Notes under the pieces: generated by a model
The model's input: only the letters and a program-made list of their open reading frames with translations
Database searches by the model: none
What the model was told of the DNA's origin: nothing
Shown: piece after piece, positions 25,660 to 37,400 of the stretch
Position numbering within the stretch: the first letter of the stretch is position 1
How the letters are laid out: the number at the start of each line of letters is the position of its first letter
Assembly (NCBI GenBank): GCA_964017065.1
Contig: OZ024788.1
Location: 4,790,887-4,854,886, forward strand
Direction of reading: 5' to 3'
Source of the DNA: Haliclona indistincta
Lineage: Eukaryota; Porifera; Demospongiae; Haplosclerida; Chalinidae
DNA: 64,000 nucleotides
Made by a program: the position numbers and the translations under genes

Positions 25660-25840
25660 TTTAGACCACACTAGGCCAGTGCATTACGCGATATAAAGCA
25701 CTCGGGCGTCGTCAACAACGGTCTCGAACGCGTGATAATGCACTCGCCTTCGGCTCGTGCATTATCAACGCGTTCTCGACAGTTATTGACCCCACCCTCG
25801 TGCTTTATATCGCGTAATGCACCGCCTAGTGTGGTCTAAA
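25660..25840. mobile_element. second foldback MITE directly adjacent
   Basis: Arms tttagaccacactaggc and gcctagtgtggtctaaa enclose a near-palindrome (gtgcattacgcgatataaag and its complement). It shares its terminal tttagacca with the neighbour at 25446-25657, so the two are related. Confidence 0.7.
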
Positions 25841-26849
25841 TATTACATAGGACACATTGCTGTTATCAAGCTTAGTGTATTAAAATTAATTTCTCAGGTT
25901 CACAAAGCTACCATAGAGGGGTATACTGGTGAGGGTAGTCCACCACACATAGAGATGATGATCACAGCAGCCTCTGACAAGACCACACCTCCTGACCTCA
26001 CTGTTGAGGCAAAGCTCAAAGGAGTGAATGAACCAAACATCATCCAGTTTGAGAAAGAAGCTCGGAATGTTGTTGAGTGTGTCTATCAAGTGTTCTACCA
26101 CAAGATAGCTCTCAACCACTGGAGAGCAAGAGTTGCTTTCTTTCCAAAAAACTACCTAGAGGTGATTATATATTTGAAACAAAGCAATGAATTAGTTTCT
26201 TTTGTTATAATGTTAGATAGTGAATAAGCTGTATCAAGATGCTAACAACTGCAAGCCCTTAGATATCAATTTTGGAGGTGGTGTGATAAAGGTTTCTACT
26301 GATGGTGCAGTAATACCAGCTGGATGGGAAGTGACTATCAACAAACAGTACCAACAAGTAAGTTTCGATTGTTAGATCTTGACATGACTATAAATGCATA
26401 AGGGTAAAAACAGCTGAAATGCACGAACTGAGAAAAATTACAAGTGCATTATTTTACCTGCTTGAGCGCTGTTTATTTCAGTACATTGTCCATAGTGTGA
26501 TCTTAAGGCCCTTTTATACTAGAGTCAGTTATAGTGTGCATTGGTACCTATCAGGAATCGTGTTCACTATCGATGTAAGCATCAGGAACGTTCAAATTAG
26601 AATCTGGAAGCACTATGAGACGCCGTTTTGGTCACGTGCCAGCTCATGTGTCGTCATAACTGTACCCGCTATACTGCTTCTACAACTGTGTGTGTGGACC
26701 AGAAACAATGTCAAAGGATTAACACATAAGCATGGTGGAGGGAGATATCATCTATCGTCCGTCCAGCTGCGGTACATAATTATATTGATTCAATTTATTC
26801 TTTGTGACTTCCTGTATCGCCCACACAATTTGGTTCGATGACCCTTGAT

Positions 26850-27395
26850 TAGTCTTGTCCCCAGACCCACCCCTTCCGCTTTGCTTGGTAGAGGGTCTGG
26901 TTTAATGAAGGAAAATTCCTGGTTCCATGACGTTTCATTCTCAGAAAAGTGAAATACCAATCAGATTGCAGTATTTCCCAAAATTCACATGACCTGCACA
27001 TGACGACCACTTGCATTGATCATGGCTTACCCAAGGAATGCTATCATGGAATCTATATCGAAGAGCACTGAACAGCTTGGATATTCGTGTTTGTCGGCTG
27101 ATCAGCAAGAAGTCTCCTTGCTACCTAGTCCTACCAAGTATCTTCAACTTGCTTCGTAACAGTAAATCTAGCATAGTTATAGTGGTGTGTTTTTTAAAGA
27201 GCTTGATAGAAGACCAGGTAGCTAGCCTCGTCCCCAGGCTCAGAGCCTGGAGACGAGGCTAGCCAGGTAGCTATTCATTTTATTATGCACATGATTTCGC
27301 GCGTGACAATTAAGTCACGGATCCAGGAATTTGCCTTCATTTAACCAGACCGTCTACCAAGCAAAGCGGAAGGGGTTGGTCTGGGGACGAGACTA
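26850..27395. mobile_element. foldback MITE with a 9-bp target site duplication
   Basis: Inverted ends tagtcttgtccccagacc and ggtctggggacgagacta continue inward for about 70 imperfectly paired bases. Perfect 9-bp direct repeats acccttgat flank it (26841-26849 and 27396-27404). A 9-bp duplication fits Mutator-like elements. A second, inner palindrome lies at 27223-27266. No transposase frame. It lies in the 2-kb intron 26358-28329 of receptor 4, which otherwise holds no recognisable exon. Confidence 0.75.
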
Positions 27396-28630
27396 ACCCT
27401 TGATATGCATTGAATGAATTACTACAGCTTTTTTTAATCTTGCAAAAACAGAAGCAGGCATGCACTGACCAATCAAATTCACTTCTCGTCATGTGAATAG
27501 CTTTGGTTAATCATAATTTTGCATCCAAATTCTGTACGTTTGAATGGCCAATGCCATACTTCCTCTTTTGCCTCGTTTATGCAAGATCTTCGAAAACCGC
27601 TGTACAGTGTAAACGTGACCACAATACTAGCTCACCTAAAAGTCAGAGTGGTAGTGTGAACACGTTAAAATTGGTGTTGTACTGAGCTAGGAGTACTGGA
27701 GCTACATGCTAGAGATGGCCGGGAGAAAGTGGACTATCACATTCAAGATAGATTTTTAAAAACTTTCACAGTGCATAATTATTTCATGACAGTCAGTGCC
27801 ATAGTTGAAAATTTGAAGATAGGGTGAAAAATGAGGCAAAAGCATAAACTGAACTTCTTTTCTAATTTTAATGTTACTATATCACTATAGGTAGAATAAT
27901 AGTAACATGATACCAGCACAAGTCTAATGCATCCCATACCTTGTTTTACTTACAGTGCCTACCAGCTCAGTCTTAGTCAGCGCTGCATGCAGTTACACCA
28001 TGTGATAGAGTCCACACCCAGATTCTATCCAGTTACGATCCACTTGAAATTAGTCAAATTACGTTCAGAGTTTCATGCATTGGAGCAAATGTGTATTGAG
28101 TCCAGTTCGTAAAATTGATGCATAGTGCGGACACTCGCGAACCGGTTCAAACTGCATCAAATGCAGATTGAATGCGCATTGACATTACATTGCGGATATG
28201 CCTTCAGGCTTCCTGGTAAGATTGTGTTATTTCGCCAAAAATATTATTGTTTAGTCAGTTTGGTGTGTAATGTAAAGGTTGGACACTTTAAGCTTTGCCC
28301 TCAGTTTCCAAATTCCCATACTATTATAGGTGACTACAGCAGCAGTGGAGCAGTATACTGGTGTGGGTGAGCCACCATACTGTGAGATGACACTCAGAGC
28401 TACTGACAGTGATAAAAGTGATGATCTACTACATTTACCTGTTACTCTCATTGGAGTGAGAAAACAACACTTTTTATTTCACTTTTTAAACAACACATCA
28501 TTATTTCACATCAACAACAACACATCATTATTTCACATCAACAACACTTCGACATACAAAACTTTGTATATCGAACGAGTACTTGAGAAATCTGATGGTG
28601 ATATTTTGAACAAATTTTTACCATCATATG

Positions 28631-29991
28631 GTAAGTGCCAAGTTAATTTTTTATTGTGCTGTATTAATGTGTAAAGTTGACTGTGATTTAAGATACTAGC
28701 TGCACTAGAGCTAAAAATGAGCTATCATGTGTATTTTTCTGTATTGAATTTAATTAATAGTGCAGGTTTCCATTGTAATTTGGCCAAAATTAAAATCTTA
28801 CACCATGCTATGTTATGTATTAAGTGTGTGAGGCTAGCTGTCTTTATATACAAGCCATTTTCCGCATGATGTCTCAACTAGATACTGTTCTGACATTGTT
28901 ACTGTTACATTATTACTGCTCTGTTTACTTTTTGTTTTAGTCATGTCAGGGCATATTACCAAAAATGTATTAATGCTATTAAGACACAGCTTTTCTTCTC
29001 TACTAAGTTATCAATTCGGCTCTTTTTTGAGTAGCTACAATGGTACAGTAGTCGTATTGTAGTATCTCCAGTAAGTTTTTCATCACAGAGTCATAGCCAT
29101 CTAAATTCAGCATTCTTTTTTGCTCAGCACACAAGCCTACATCTAGACTTCATTTCCGATGTGTTTTTGAGTTTTTGAGTTTACTGCAGGTAGTTCAACT
29201 CGATTAAAATATTCTAAGAGCAGAACACTGGGAGAGTGTAGTTGTACTGATAGTTGTACCAAGATTACATAATACCTCACAGCAAATATTGAACGCCAAT
29301 TGCTACTGTAGAAACACTCTCAGGAGAGTAACATGACCAGCACATGAGATATTTTACGCATTTTGATGAAGGCATGTCCTGCAGGAAGCAAGCGCCCTTG
29401 ATGGAAAATACAATTACTCAGGGCTCTTTAATGACAAGATACTGTTAGCCAGCGTCCTTTAGCCGTTGAACATCGATAATGTGATTTTGTAGACAAACCC
29501 ACTCAGATAACCAAGCTTGCTGCTACTCTTAATAAAAAGCACGACGAGCACGTGTTTATTCTCTCCAAGCCTTTGTCATGTCTACCTCACTATATTCTCG
29601 CCTGCAACAGTCCAAATATCATCTAAAAAGCTTGGCTAGCATCATTGCTAAACGTCAATGATGTCAATAACTAGCCTGCAGTGTAGGTGTCAGTCTACAT
29701 CATCAGATCATGTTTCTTTCATGTTACTTTTCCCGAGTGTGTTTCTACAGTGGCAATTGGTGTTCAATATTCTCTATAAGATATTATGTACTGAAGGCTG
29801 GATCTTCATGATGACACATTGTTCATGTAGAATAAAATCTTAAGTGTCAATAGCTCACAACTGTATAAGAGCACTGGCTCCTTGACAGCAAAAGTAATTA
29901 TTATGTATCTGAAATAAATTGATATTTGTGTTTGTGATGCCAGTTAGAAATGGCTGTAGTTGAAGACAATATATACTTCCATCCATATTAG
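28631..29991 (+). other. intron of receptor 4, no gene seen
   Basis: AT-rich, with only short frames and no module, Ig or FN3 similarity. No strong inverted repeat was noticed. Confidence 0.4.
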
Positions 29992-30357
29992 ATAATATGA
30001 ACAGCTCATTTGTTTGCCAAGTCTTCTATCACAAGTTGGAAGGGATCAATCATTGGAAAGCGACCCTTGCTTTCTTTACAGAGAACAAAACAAATGTATG
30101 TTACTGTAAGAATTATGTAATTTTAGCAACTTAAAATTCAAGATGATAAATTGTTGTAAGATGTAGTGATGAACAAATTAGTGCATCGCATTGCGTATGT
30201 TAAGGTAATGGGTACTTATTTTAGTAAGTGTTGGATTGAAAAGCACTATAAAATGGACGGTTTTCATAGAAGATCCAAGAAATTTGATAAGATAGAATGT
30301 GCAAACACAACATGCATGCATGATGTTGCATCTAGAGGCTGTTCCAGTTATGTTTTT

Positions 30358-30748
30358 TGTATGGCGGTCAGTGGAGAAAACACCGGACCTGATTAATGGT
30401 CAAAGAGAACCTTTGATCGTCCTGCAACTTGCATGGTAGAGTAACTGCTTTCACGACGGAGCTAACGATGCCCATTTAGTGAGCATTGGTGCCAGATGGC
30501 TACAATGACATTGGTTACAGCAGTTTGGCACAAAAAGAATTAAACCCCTGGCTAAGCACAATAAAACCTCTTCAGTGTTATCACCTGAACTGATTGCGTA
30601 AGAAACAGTAAAAGTACATTGTACTGCTATCACCGCAAATAGTGTTTTTGCTCAACATGTATCTGCCGCTATTCTGAGGTTCCCTTCGGTCGCTATAGTT
30701 GCTTATTTAAGTGCTTTCTGGTGTTTTCTCCATTGACCACCATACAAA
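30358..30748. mobile_element. foldback element in an intron of receptor 4
   Basis: Left end tttgtatggcggtcagtgg and right end ccattgaccaccatacaaa are imperfect inverted repeats of about 28 bp, including gagaaaacacc. The interior has no useful frame. Target duplication not clear. Confidence 0.5.
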
Positions 30749-33283
30749 GCACAAAGTGTTCGATTTGTGAAGAATAAGTGCCAGCTGAGAGGCATGTGTA
30801 CGCAGCTTTCTCGTGAATTTTTACTTCATGATCAGAGCAATTCACGAAATTCAAATCCGCAAAATTTAGTACTCTACTTCGTCCTGCTAAGGTAGAAATT
30901 TGAACCCTACAGTATAAGAAAGAGAAATCAAAACTCTGAAATCCTGATACGATAAATTCTTGTTGATTACTTTCTAGTTGAATTCATAATAAATTTCTCC
31001 ATGATACTTTAAAATACTTGAAGCACTTAACATGAAAGATGTAGACAACATACCCTTTAGTGCTAGATGGTGATTTTTGACTGCACAATGGTCATTCTCA
31101 TTACACTCAACACTAACATTCCTTTGCACCTCTAGAACGAAACCATGTATCTTTGGTTGCCCTCCGCATTTAAGGAAATGATGACAGAAAAATGCTCATT
31201 TCTGGGTGTATCTTAATTGTTGGCCTTCTATTTGTGTGTGCATGTATGTTCTTGGATGATAATAACTGCTATCACCACAGTTTCAATAGTGGTATTTGTT
31301 GAGCTAGGAGGTAGTTTTTTATAACTTGAGTTCGTTAATGAGAGACAAATTAAAGTGTACATGTATGTTTCTTGTGTTTTCAGAGAGTAAAACAATTGTT
31401 TCAAGATGCCAACCTTGGTCAAACTATTCAAGTCGTTAAGTTTTCTAAGTTTGATATTGGTCCAGAAGGTACTATAGATGTGATTAAACCAGATATTACT
31501 ACAGTAGGAGATGGATGGAACATGACTCACAAAGAATTTATATGGGTTTGTGTATAATGAACAGCTTGTCTATGAGTTCTAATGATAGTTCATTTGCTAT
31601 TCAGATAAAGAAGAAGACTATAGTACACTATAATGGTGTGAATAAACCGCCATGCTGTGTGATGATATTCAAAGCTGTACATGGTCTCAGTACTCCTCCT
31701 GATCTCACTGCCACTATCATCATTGGTGAACCAGACAAACCAACCAACACATTCTTTATTAGCAGGGTAGCAGCAGAAACACAGTCTGAACGTTAGTTAC
31801 ATGCATGCTTGTGTGTGTAATTTACCTTCTCCTATTATTGATAGAACAACAAGTTGGACTTGCAAAATCTCCAGATTTCTGTAAGTTTACCATTTGTATC
31901 CACTCTGGGCTGTGTGTTTAGTCTCCTATTGAATAAAGCAGCTACTTCCTTGATAAAAGATAGTGATTCTACTATGACGGATCTCCAGCGCGAAGGTGCA
32001 TGAGCTATTATAACTTTTGCTGAATGATTTGTGTTGACTTTTGTCTACATGTATTATAGAATCAGTAGTTACAACAGTAAAAGAAGCCATGGATGCCTTA
32101 TCAGCAGGTTATTTTACTCATTCCGCTGTATATATTACTTTATTGCAGTAGGCTCTGCTATGGCTATTATAACTTGATTGCTCAAACCCACTGCGCTATT
32201 CTGTAGTATGGAGTACAAGACTGGAGGCAACCAACTGTGAACAGTCTTATCTTCAAAGAAGTCTATAATAATTATCATTCATGCCTCAGTGGCATGGATT
32301 TACAAGGCATACAGCAATTGTGCTTTCTTACTAGCAATTAAACAAGGCACTATCAAAATTTTGATTATTTGTTTTACAGCTCCATTTGTAAATAAGTTAT
32401 GGCACGATTTGCTTCAACTGCGTAAACTGGATTTACCGTTCACAGTTGGCTGCCTCCAGGCTTGTACTCTAGAATAGCCCGTGGGTTTGAGTAAGCAAGC
32501 TATAGAAGCCATAACAGAACCTACAGATATTTTCACTCCTGCCTGATCGACACACGAACAGACTCTACATGCATAATTATGATACTGCTAAAAAATAGCA
32601 GTGCAGAGTGTTATTTTCAGCTCAGCAGTGCAGAGTGCTAATTTTAGCACTCTGCATGGGTGTATTAAAAGTGCCACAAATCTATATTTCCCATGATGCG
32701 TATAATGGAAGCAATTTAGCATGAGCAGGGAAGTTATAACACTGTAGGTGAAGATTAATTAAGTTTTCAAGTTTTCTGAACTGATGTATGCCTGTAGCTA
32801 GCTAAAAGTTCAATCACTAATTATTTATGGTCAGCTAGTGTGCTTTATTTGTTGTTGTAAAGTGCATCCAATATTGACCATGACACAATTGTACTGTGAT
32901 GATGATTATCTTTTATTATACAGATCATAGTTACCATGCAGTGAAGAGCACTCGACTATAATTGACTTTATGAATCATGTATTATCTGGTATCATGTCAG
33001 CTGTATTGATTATTGACAGTAAAGCATTGTACATTAATTTTTATCATGTTGTAGAAATTTTTATGTTTTGCACCACCAAACTGCAGTATAATTATTACAC
33101 AAAGAATATTTGTTTGTGACTGTATTTATTAAAATTCCTGTAAAAGCTAAGATAAAATTTTATTATGTGCATTTGTTCACTCACTGCGTACATTAATACA
33201 GAAAGACAGTCCAAAACGTGATTGATCTGTGTACACTTATAAAGTACTCTGCTTGGCTGCAGCTGAGTATGCAATGTTGGTAT

Positions 33284-33630
33284 GTAAAGCAGTTGTGTCA
33301 GGATGCAAACCTTGGTTAGAGATTTTTAGTTTTGTAGGTTTCACAAGACTTGAAAGATGTGATTGAACCTGATATTACCAATAATAATACAACTGTGGGA
33401 GGTGGATGGAACATGGACGTAAAAGAGTTTGTGTAATGAACAGTTTGAATTCTAATGATGTAAGACTAGTACTACAGTTGGCTATGATGGTGTGACCTTG
33501 ATGTGTGATGCTGTATACGTACCTAGTGTCATTACTCCTCCTGACCTCACTGCCAGTACTATTATCAGTGAACAATACAAACCTACCAACACATTCACTA
33601 TTAGCAGGGTAGCTGAAACATCTTGCGAAT
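33284..33630 (+). pseudogene. relic of an extra cytoplasmic module in receptor 4
   Basis: Matches the two exons 31384-31545 and 31605-31791: gtaaagcagttgtgtcagg, the GGGWNMDVKEF-like stretch, then TPPDLTAS and PTNTFTISRVAE. The first exon is broken by a tag and missing bases. The third lacks the codons for the conserved PPxC. The splice sites around it are not usable in the right phase, so the module is probably skipped. Confidence 0.6.
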
Positions 33631-34433
33631 GTCAGTTAACATAAATTTTTTTAAAATTACAGTATGTACTTTTCTTTTTGCAGTTGCTTTTGACATTATT
33701 GATAATAAGCCTACTGATGATCATTCTTGTAAACATGCTATTCTGTGTACGTGTTCATTAATCTTCTCCTGAGGATGTTCCTAAAGCGAGTGATGCACTC
33801 AATGTATTATCAGCAGTTGGTCAGTCACTTCACATGTGCAATAAATACACTAACTTTCACTCGATAACAACATTACTATTCACATTATAATTAAACGCTG
33901 TGTTTTTACTGTGAAAGTGGTTTTGCATGGTGTTGGATTACGGAATAGTAAAACTACAAAGTTCTTTCACAAAGTCAATACATTGCTAGTATACTGCTGT
34001 TCACTCTATTACTCATACATGCTATCTATCTCCTTCAGATTCTACTGTTCAATCTACATTCCCAATGTAAGAATTTAAAATCACAGATTATAATGACTAT
34101 GCATGTATTCTGCATCCTTTCTCTCTTCACACACTCAGGCAGCCGCATATGACAGAGGATTATGGTACACACGTTGCTTGTAAATATCCAGTGGACTATG
34201 ATGATCTTGACAAGAACACACACACCACCTATATATAGAGTTGTATTCCTTTAATGCCCTTTTATACATTATTAAAACTCACTGGCTGTTGTAGAATTTT
34301 CAGTACGTACCTGCAAACTGTGCAAAGACGTGCACAAATTGAATAGCTAGGCTGTATTTCGGGCTTACCACAAAATTATTTAAATGAAGAGAGGGACTTT
34401 CCTCGGTGCCTTCCCTAAAATCAGCTGAGCAAC

Positions 34434-37400
34434 ATGTCGTCTTCTCATGTGCCTAGTCGTACCTCTGTTTTTCTGACATTTCTGATGTGTCTCTTTGCTG
34501 GCAGTCAATCACTGAGTAAGCAACTTTCATGTTAGAGTTCTCTCTTTATTCGTTTCTCTTTGTTATGGGCTAGTCTCAGTCACTCCAGCAGTGCAATGCG
34601 TGTTGCCGGGAGAATCAATGGTGACTGTCACCTGCAAGACGAATACTACGGCAATGTTATGGATATACAATCGCATTAACCAAAGAGTTTTCGACAATAA
34701 TTCTATCCTCAATGATCAAGCAAATCTTGGAATATTCACTGTTCGTTTGACCATGATCGATGTTTATGGAGACAATGTTAACTTGACTTCAGTAGCTACT
34801 GTCAGTGTCTCTTCTTTAGTAGAAAGAGTTACTGTGATAACCTGTGATGGAGATGGAGATGGAGTGAATGGAAAAGATGCCTTATTGATAAACGGTATGG
34901 CAACAAAAATCCTGCAGACATACACAAACAGATTACTGCATGCCTCCAGTGGCTTCGCTTACCATGCCCCCATCAAAATCGATGCATCTAATGTAATCAT
35001 GCTTTGTAGGTCCACCTTCTCCTTCAAGTGTGACCTCTATTACACCGACACAAAGCAGTATCAACAGCTCCTCACTACTGATTAGCTGGAGTATGAGTGA
35101 CTGTGCAGTGCAGTATGTGGTCACTATCATCAACTCCTCTGATGGCAGTGTCTACCTCAACATCACCACTAGTGACACCAACACTACAGTGACACTTCCT
35201 ACTGGTGTGGAGTACTGTGTTACAGTACTTGGAGTGGACAGTATTGGTAGGAGAGGACCATCCAGTCAACAACAATGCTACAGTGAGTTGTATTACTTAC
35301 TACCTGCATACACAATAGTCTGTTAATTCATTTTTTAGCTCCTGTGTCACCTACAACAACAATAAATAATCCTGTGTCAACAGCAGTTACCTCAGATGGT
35401 GAGAGAATAAAAAGGGCAAGATAAGGGAATTATAAAACAGTTTTCAGTGATGCTATACAGTGGACCCCCTCTAAGGCAGATACCATCAGGACCCGGCAAC
35501 AAAATTTGTCCATAGAGAGGGTGTCCTCTTGACAAGGGTTTATTATACAATAAAATTATGTAGGTTATATTTGGGACACAGTAAGGTCCATTATAGAGGG
35601 TTGAAGGGTGTCCTCTTAGAGGGGGTTCCACTGCGTTTATAAGGCGATCGCGTAAGCAATAGTATGTGATCACTTTTATCACATTTTATAAGTTAGATTT
35701 CCATAAACTGTAGACATGTTTACCTGATTCCCATTGTCACAGTGGCAGTGACAGTGACAGTGACTCCCAGTCCTACTGATATGTTGTCACAGCAAGCAGG
35801 AGTGGTTGCTGCTATAATCCTTATTCCTGTTATTGTTCTCGGACTACTACTGGCAGTTCTTGTTGTGACGGTTGTTGTCTGTCATAAAGGTCTGTGTATT
35901 ATACAAGTGAGTTGTTTATAGTTCCATTTCCTATTAGGATATCACAAGAGACTGTGGAGTGAACTACCATTTGGTAAATATTATTCACTGATGAATTAAC
36001 GTCTTTATTATTGTTATAAAGGCAATCAGTGTGTCTGCTATGTATTCTATCGAGAGATTGGACATAATTGTTGGAAGGTCTTATTTGTATTTTCTCCATC
36101 GACAATTGATATTGAGGTTAATTAGTCTACACAAACTAGTAATTTGTGTATTATTTTGTTTCTAAAAATAATTTTAGGCAATGAAGCGGTTATATCACGA
36201 TTATGAAGTTTATGGTTCACCTTCAAATTGTCACTTGCAATCATCTGGCACAATTCAAGTGCAGGTTTCCAACAAACCTGATGGATGGACTGTTCGTTTG
36301 TCTGACACACAGGTATAACCTGCGCACTATAGGGCCGGCACAAAATTTTCACTTAGTAAAAGTTGGTAGTATCGATGCTTTTTGGAGAATAGTTTCGTTT
36401 AATTTGAACTATCACCCTGTATGGTATTCTGGCTTGCACATAGTACTACCAAGCTAAAGCACTATAGCACAAGATTAATAGCTACCTCCTTTTTTCTCCA
36501 GGTGGTCCACAAAGCTACCATAGAGGGGTATACTGGTGAGGGTAGTCCACCACACATAGAGATGATGATCACAGCAGACTCTGACAAGACCACACCTCCC
36601 GACCTCACTGTTGAGGCTAAGCTGAATGGAGTCAGTGAACCAAACATAATCAAGTTTGAGAAAGAAGCTCAAGTTAACGTCCTTATTGTCTGTCAAGTGT
36701 TCTACCACAAGGAAGCTTTGAATCAATGGAGAGCAACTGTTACTTTCTTTCCAAAGCAACATCTTGAGGTATACGTGTTTATTAAACTTGCTGCATGTAG
36801 CAATAGCTTTTTATAAGATACAAAAGTAGGATACGTACGTTGTAAGTATGCATGGCACATTGCCAGTATTCTATTTACCAGTCAGATATACCATTATACC
36901 ATAAAGCTTAGTGAAACATCTAGTCTAGTATTCTGTATCTAAGACAAAGGGTCATATGAAAAGAACGGACCGTGGTGAACATGCAAACCTATATTATTTG
37001 CCAGGCCTGAACATTGTGATCTGTCCTGTTGGCGGTCAATTATCATGATCCTATCAGTTATGTTTGTTGAAGCAACATGTTTCATACCACAAACATTAAT
37101 TTGGGCAACTTTTCCTCTGTGTGCTCTCCTGAGTTACCTGGCGCAGACCAGGAATATTAGCAATGTGTGCTAGACACTTTCTGAATCCTATCATTGTGCT
37201 GTTTCATTCATGTCGGGTTCTACTGCTCGCTAAACTAGATGATGGCTTAATTATTTTGTAATTATTTGTAATTAAGGTGGCGGTGCAAGGACTTAATATT
37301 CAAATTATTCATAGTTACATGGTTATGTTCTTGTGGTTGAATAACTATTTATAAACAAACCGATCTCCCATAAGAGTATGGCAGAAATAATACACGGATG

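Larger units (their letters stand above)
22040..34238 (+). pseudogene. receptor 4: broken ectodomain, still-open cytoplasmic modules
   Basis: Paralogue of receptor 2's 5' half joined to a module tail like receptors 5-7. The signal exon (22040-22088) has lost its core and has no ATG in the needed frame. The Ig exon (22150-22480) is 331 bp and carries a 4-bp TATA insertion near its start. The FN3 exon (24027-24293) has a +1 near 24035 and a -1 near 24209, with a stop between. By contrast exons 24341-24412, 24464-24616 (TM), 24671-24715, 24758-24852, 24957-25091, 25898-26161, 26217-26357, 28330-28630, 29992-30095, 31384-31545, 31605-31791, 31845-31880, 31960-31995, 32060-32107, 33684-33746, 34039-34066 and 34139-34238 all stay in phase. 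The tail ends in several Tyr residues (VDYDDL, TTYI). A 27-bp unit encoding NNTSLFHIN is duplicated near 28490-28545. Confidence 0.65.

Noticed and set aside
26419..26841. Plus-strand frame of 140 codons in an intron of receptor 4
   Set aside because: No domain, no matching exon in paralogues, and it ends beside a MITE.
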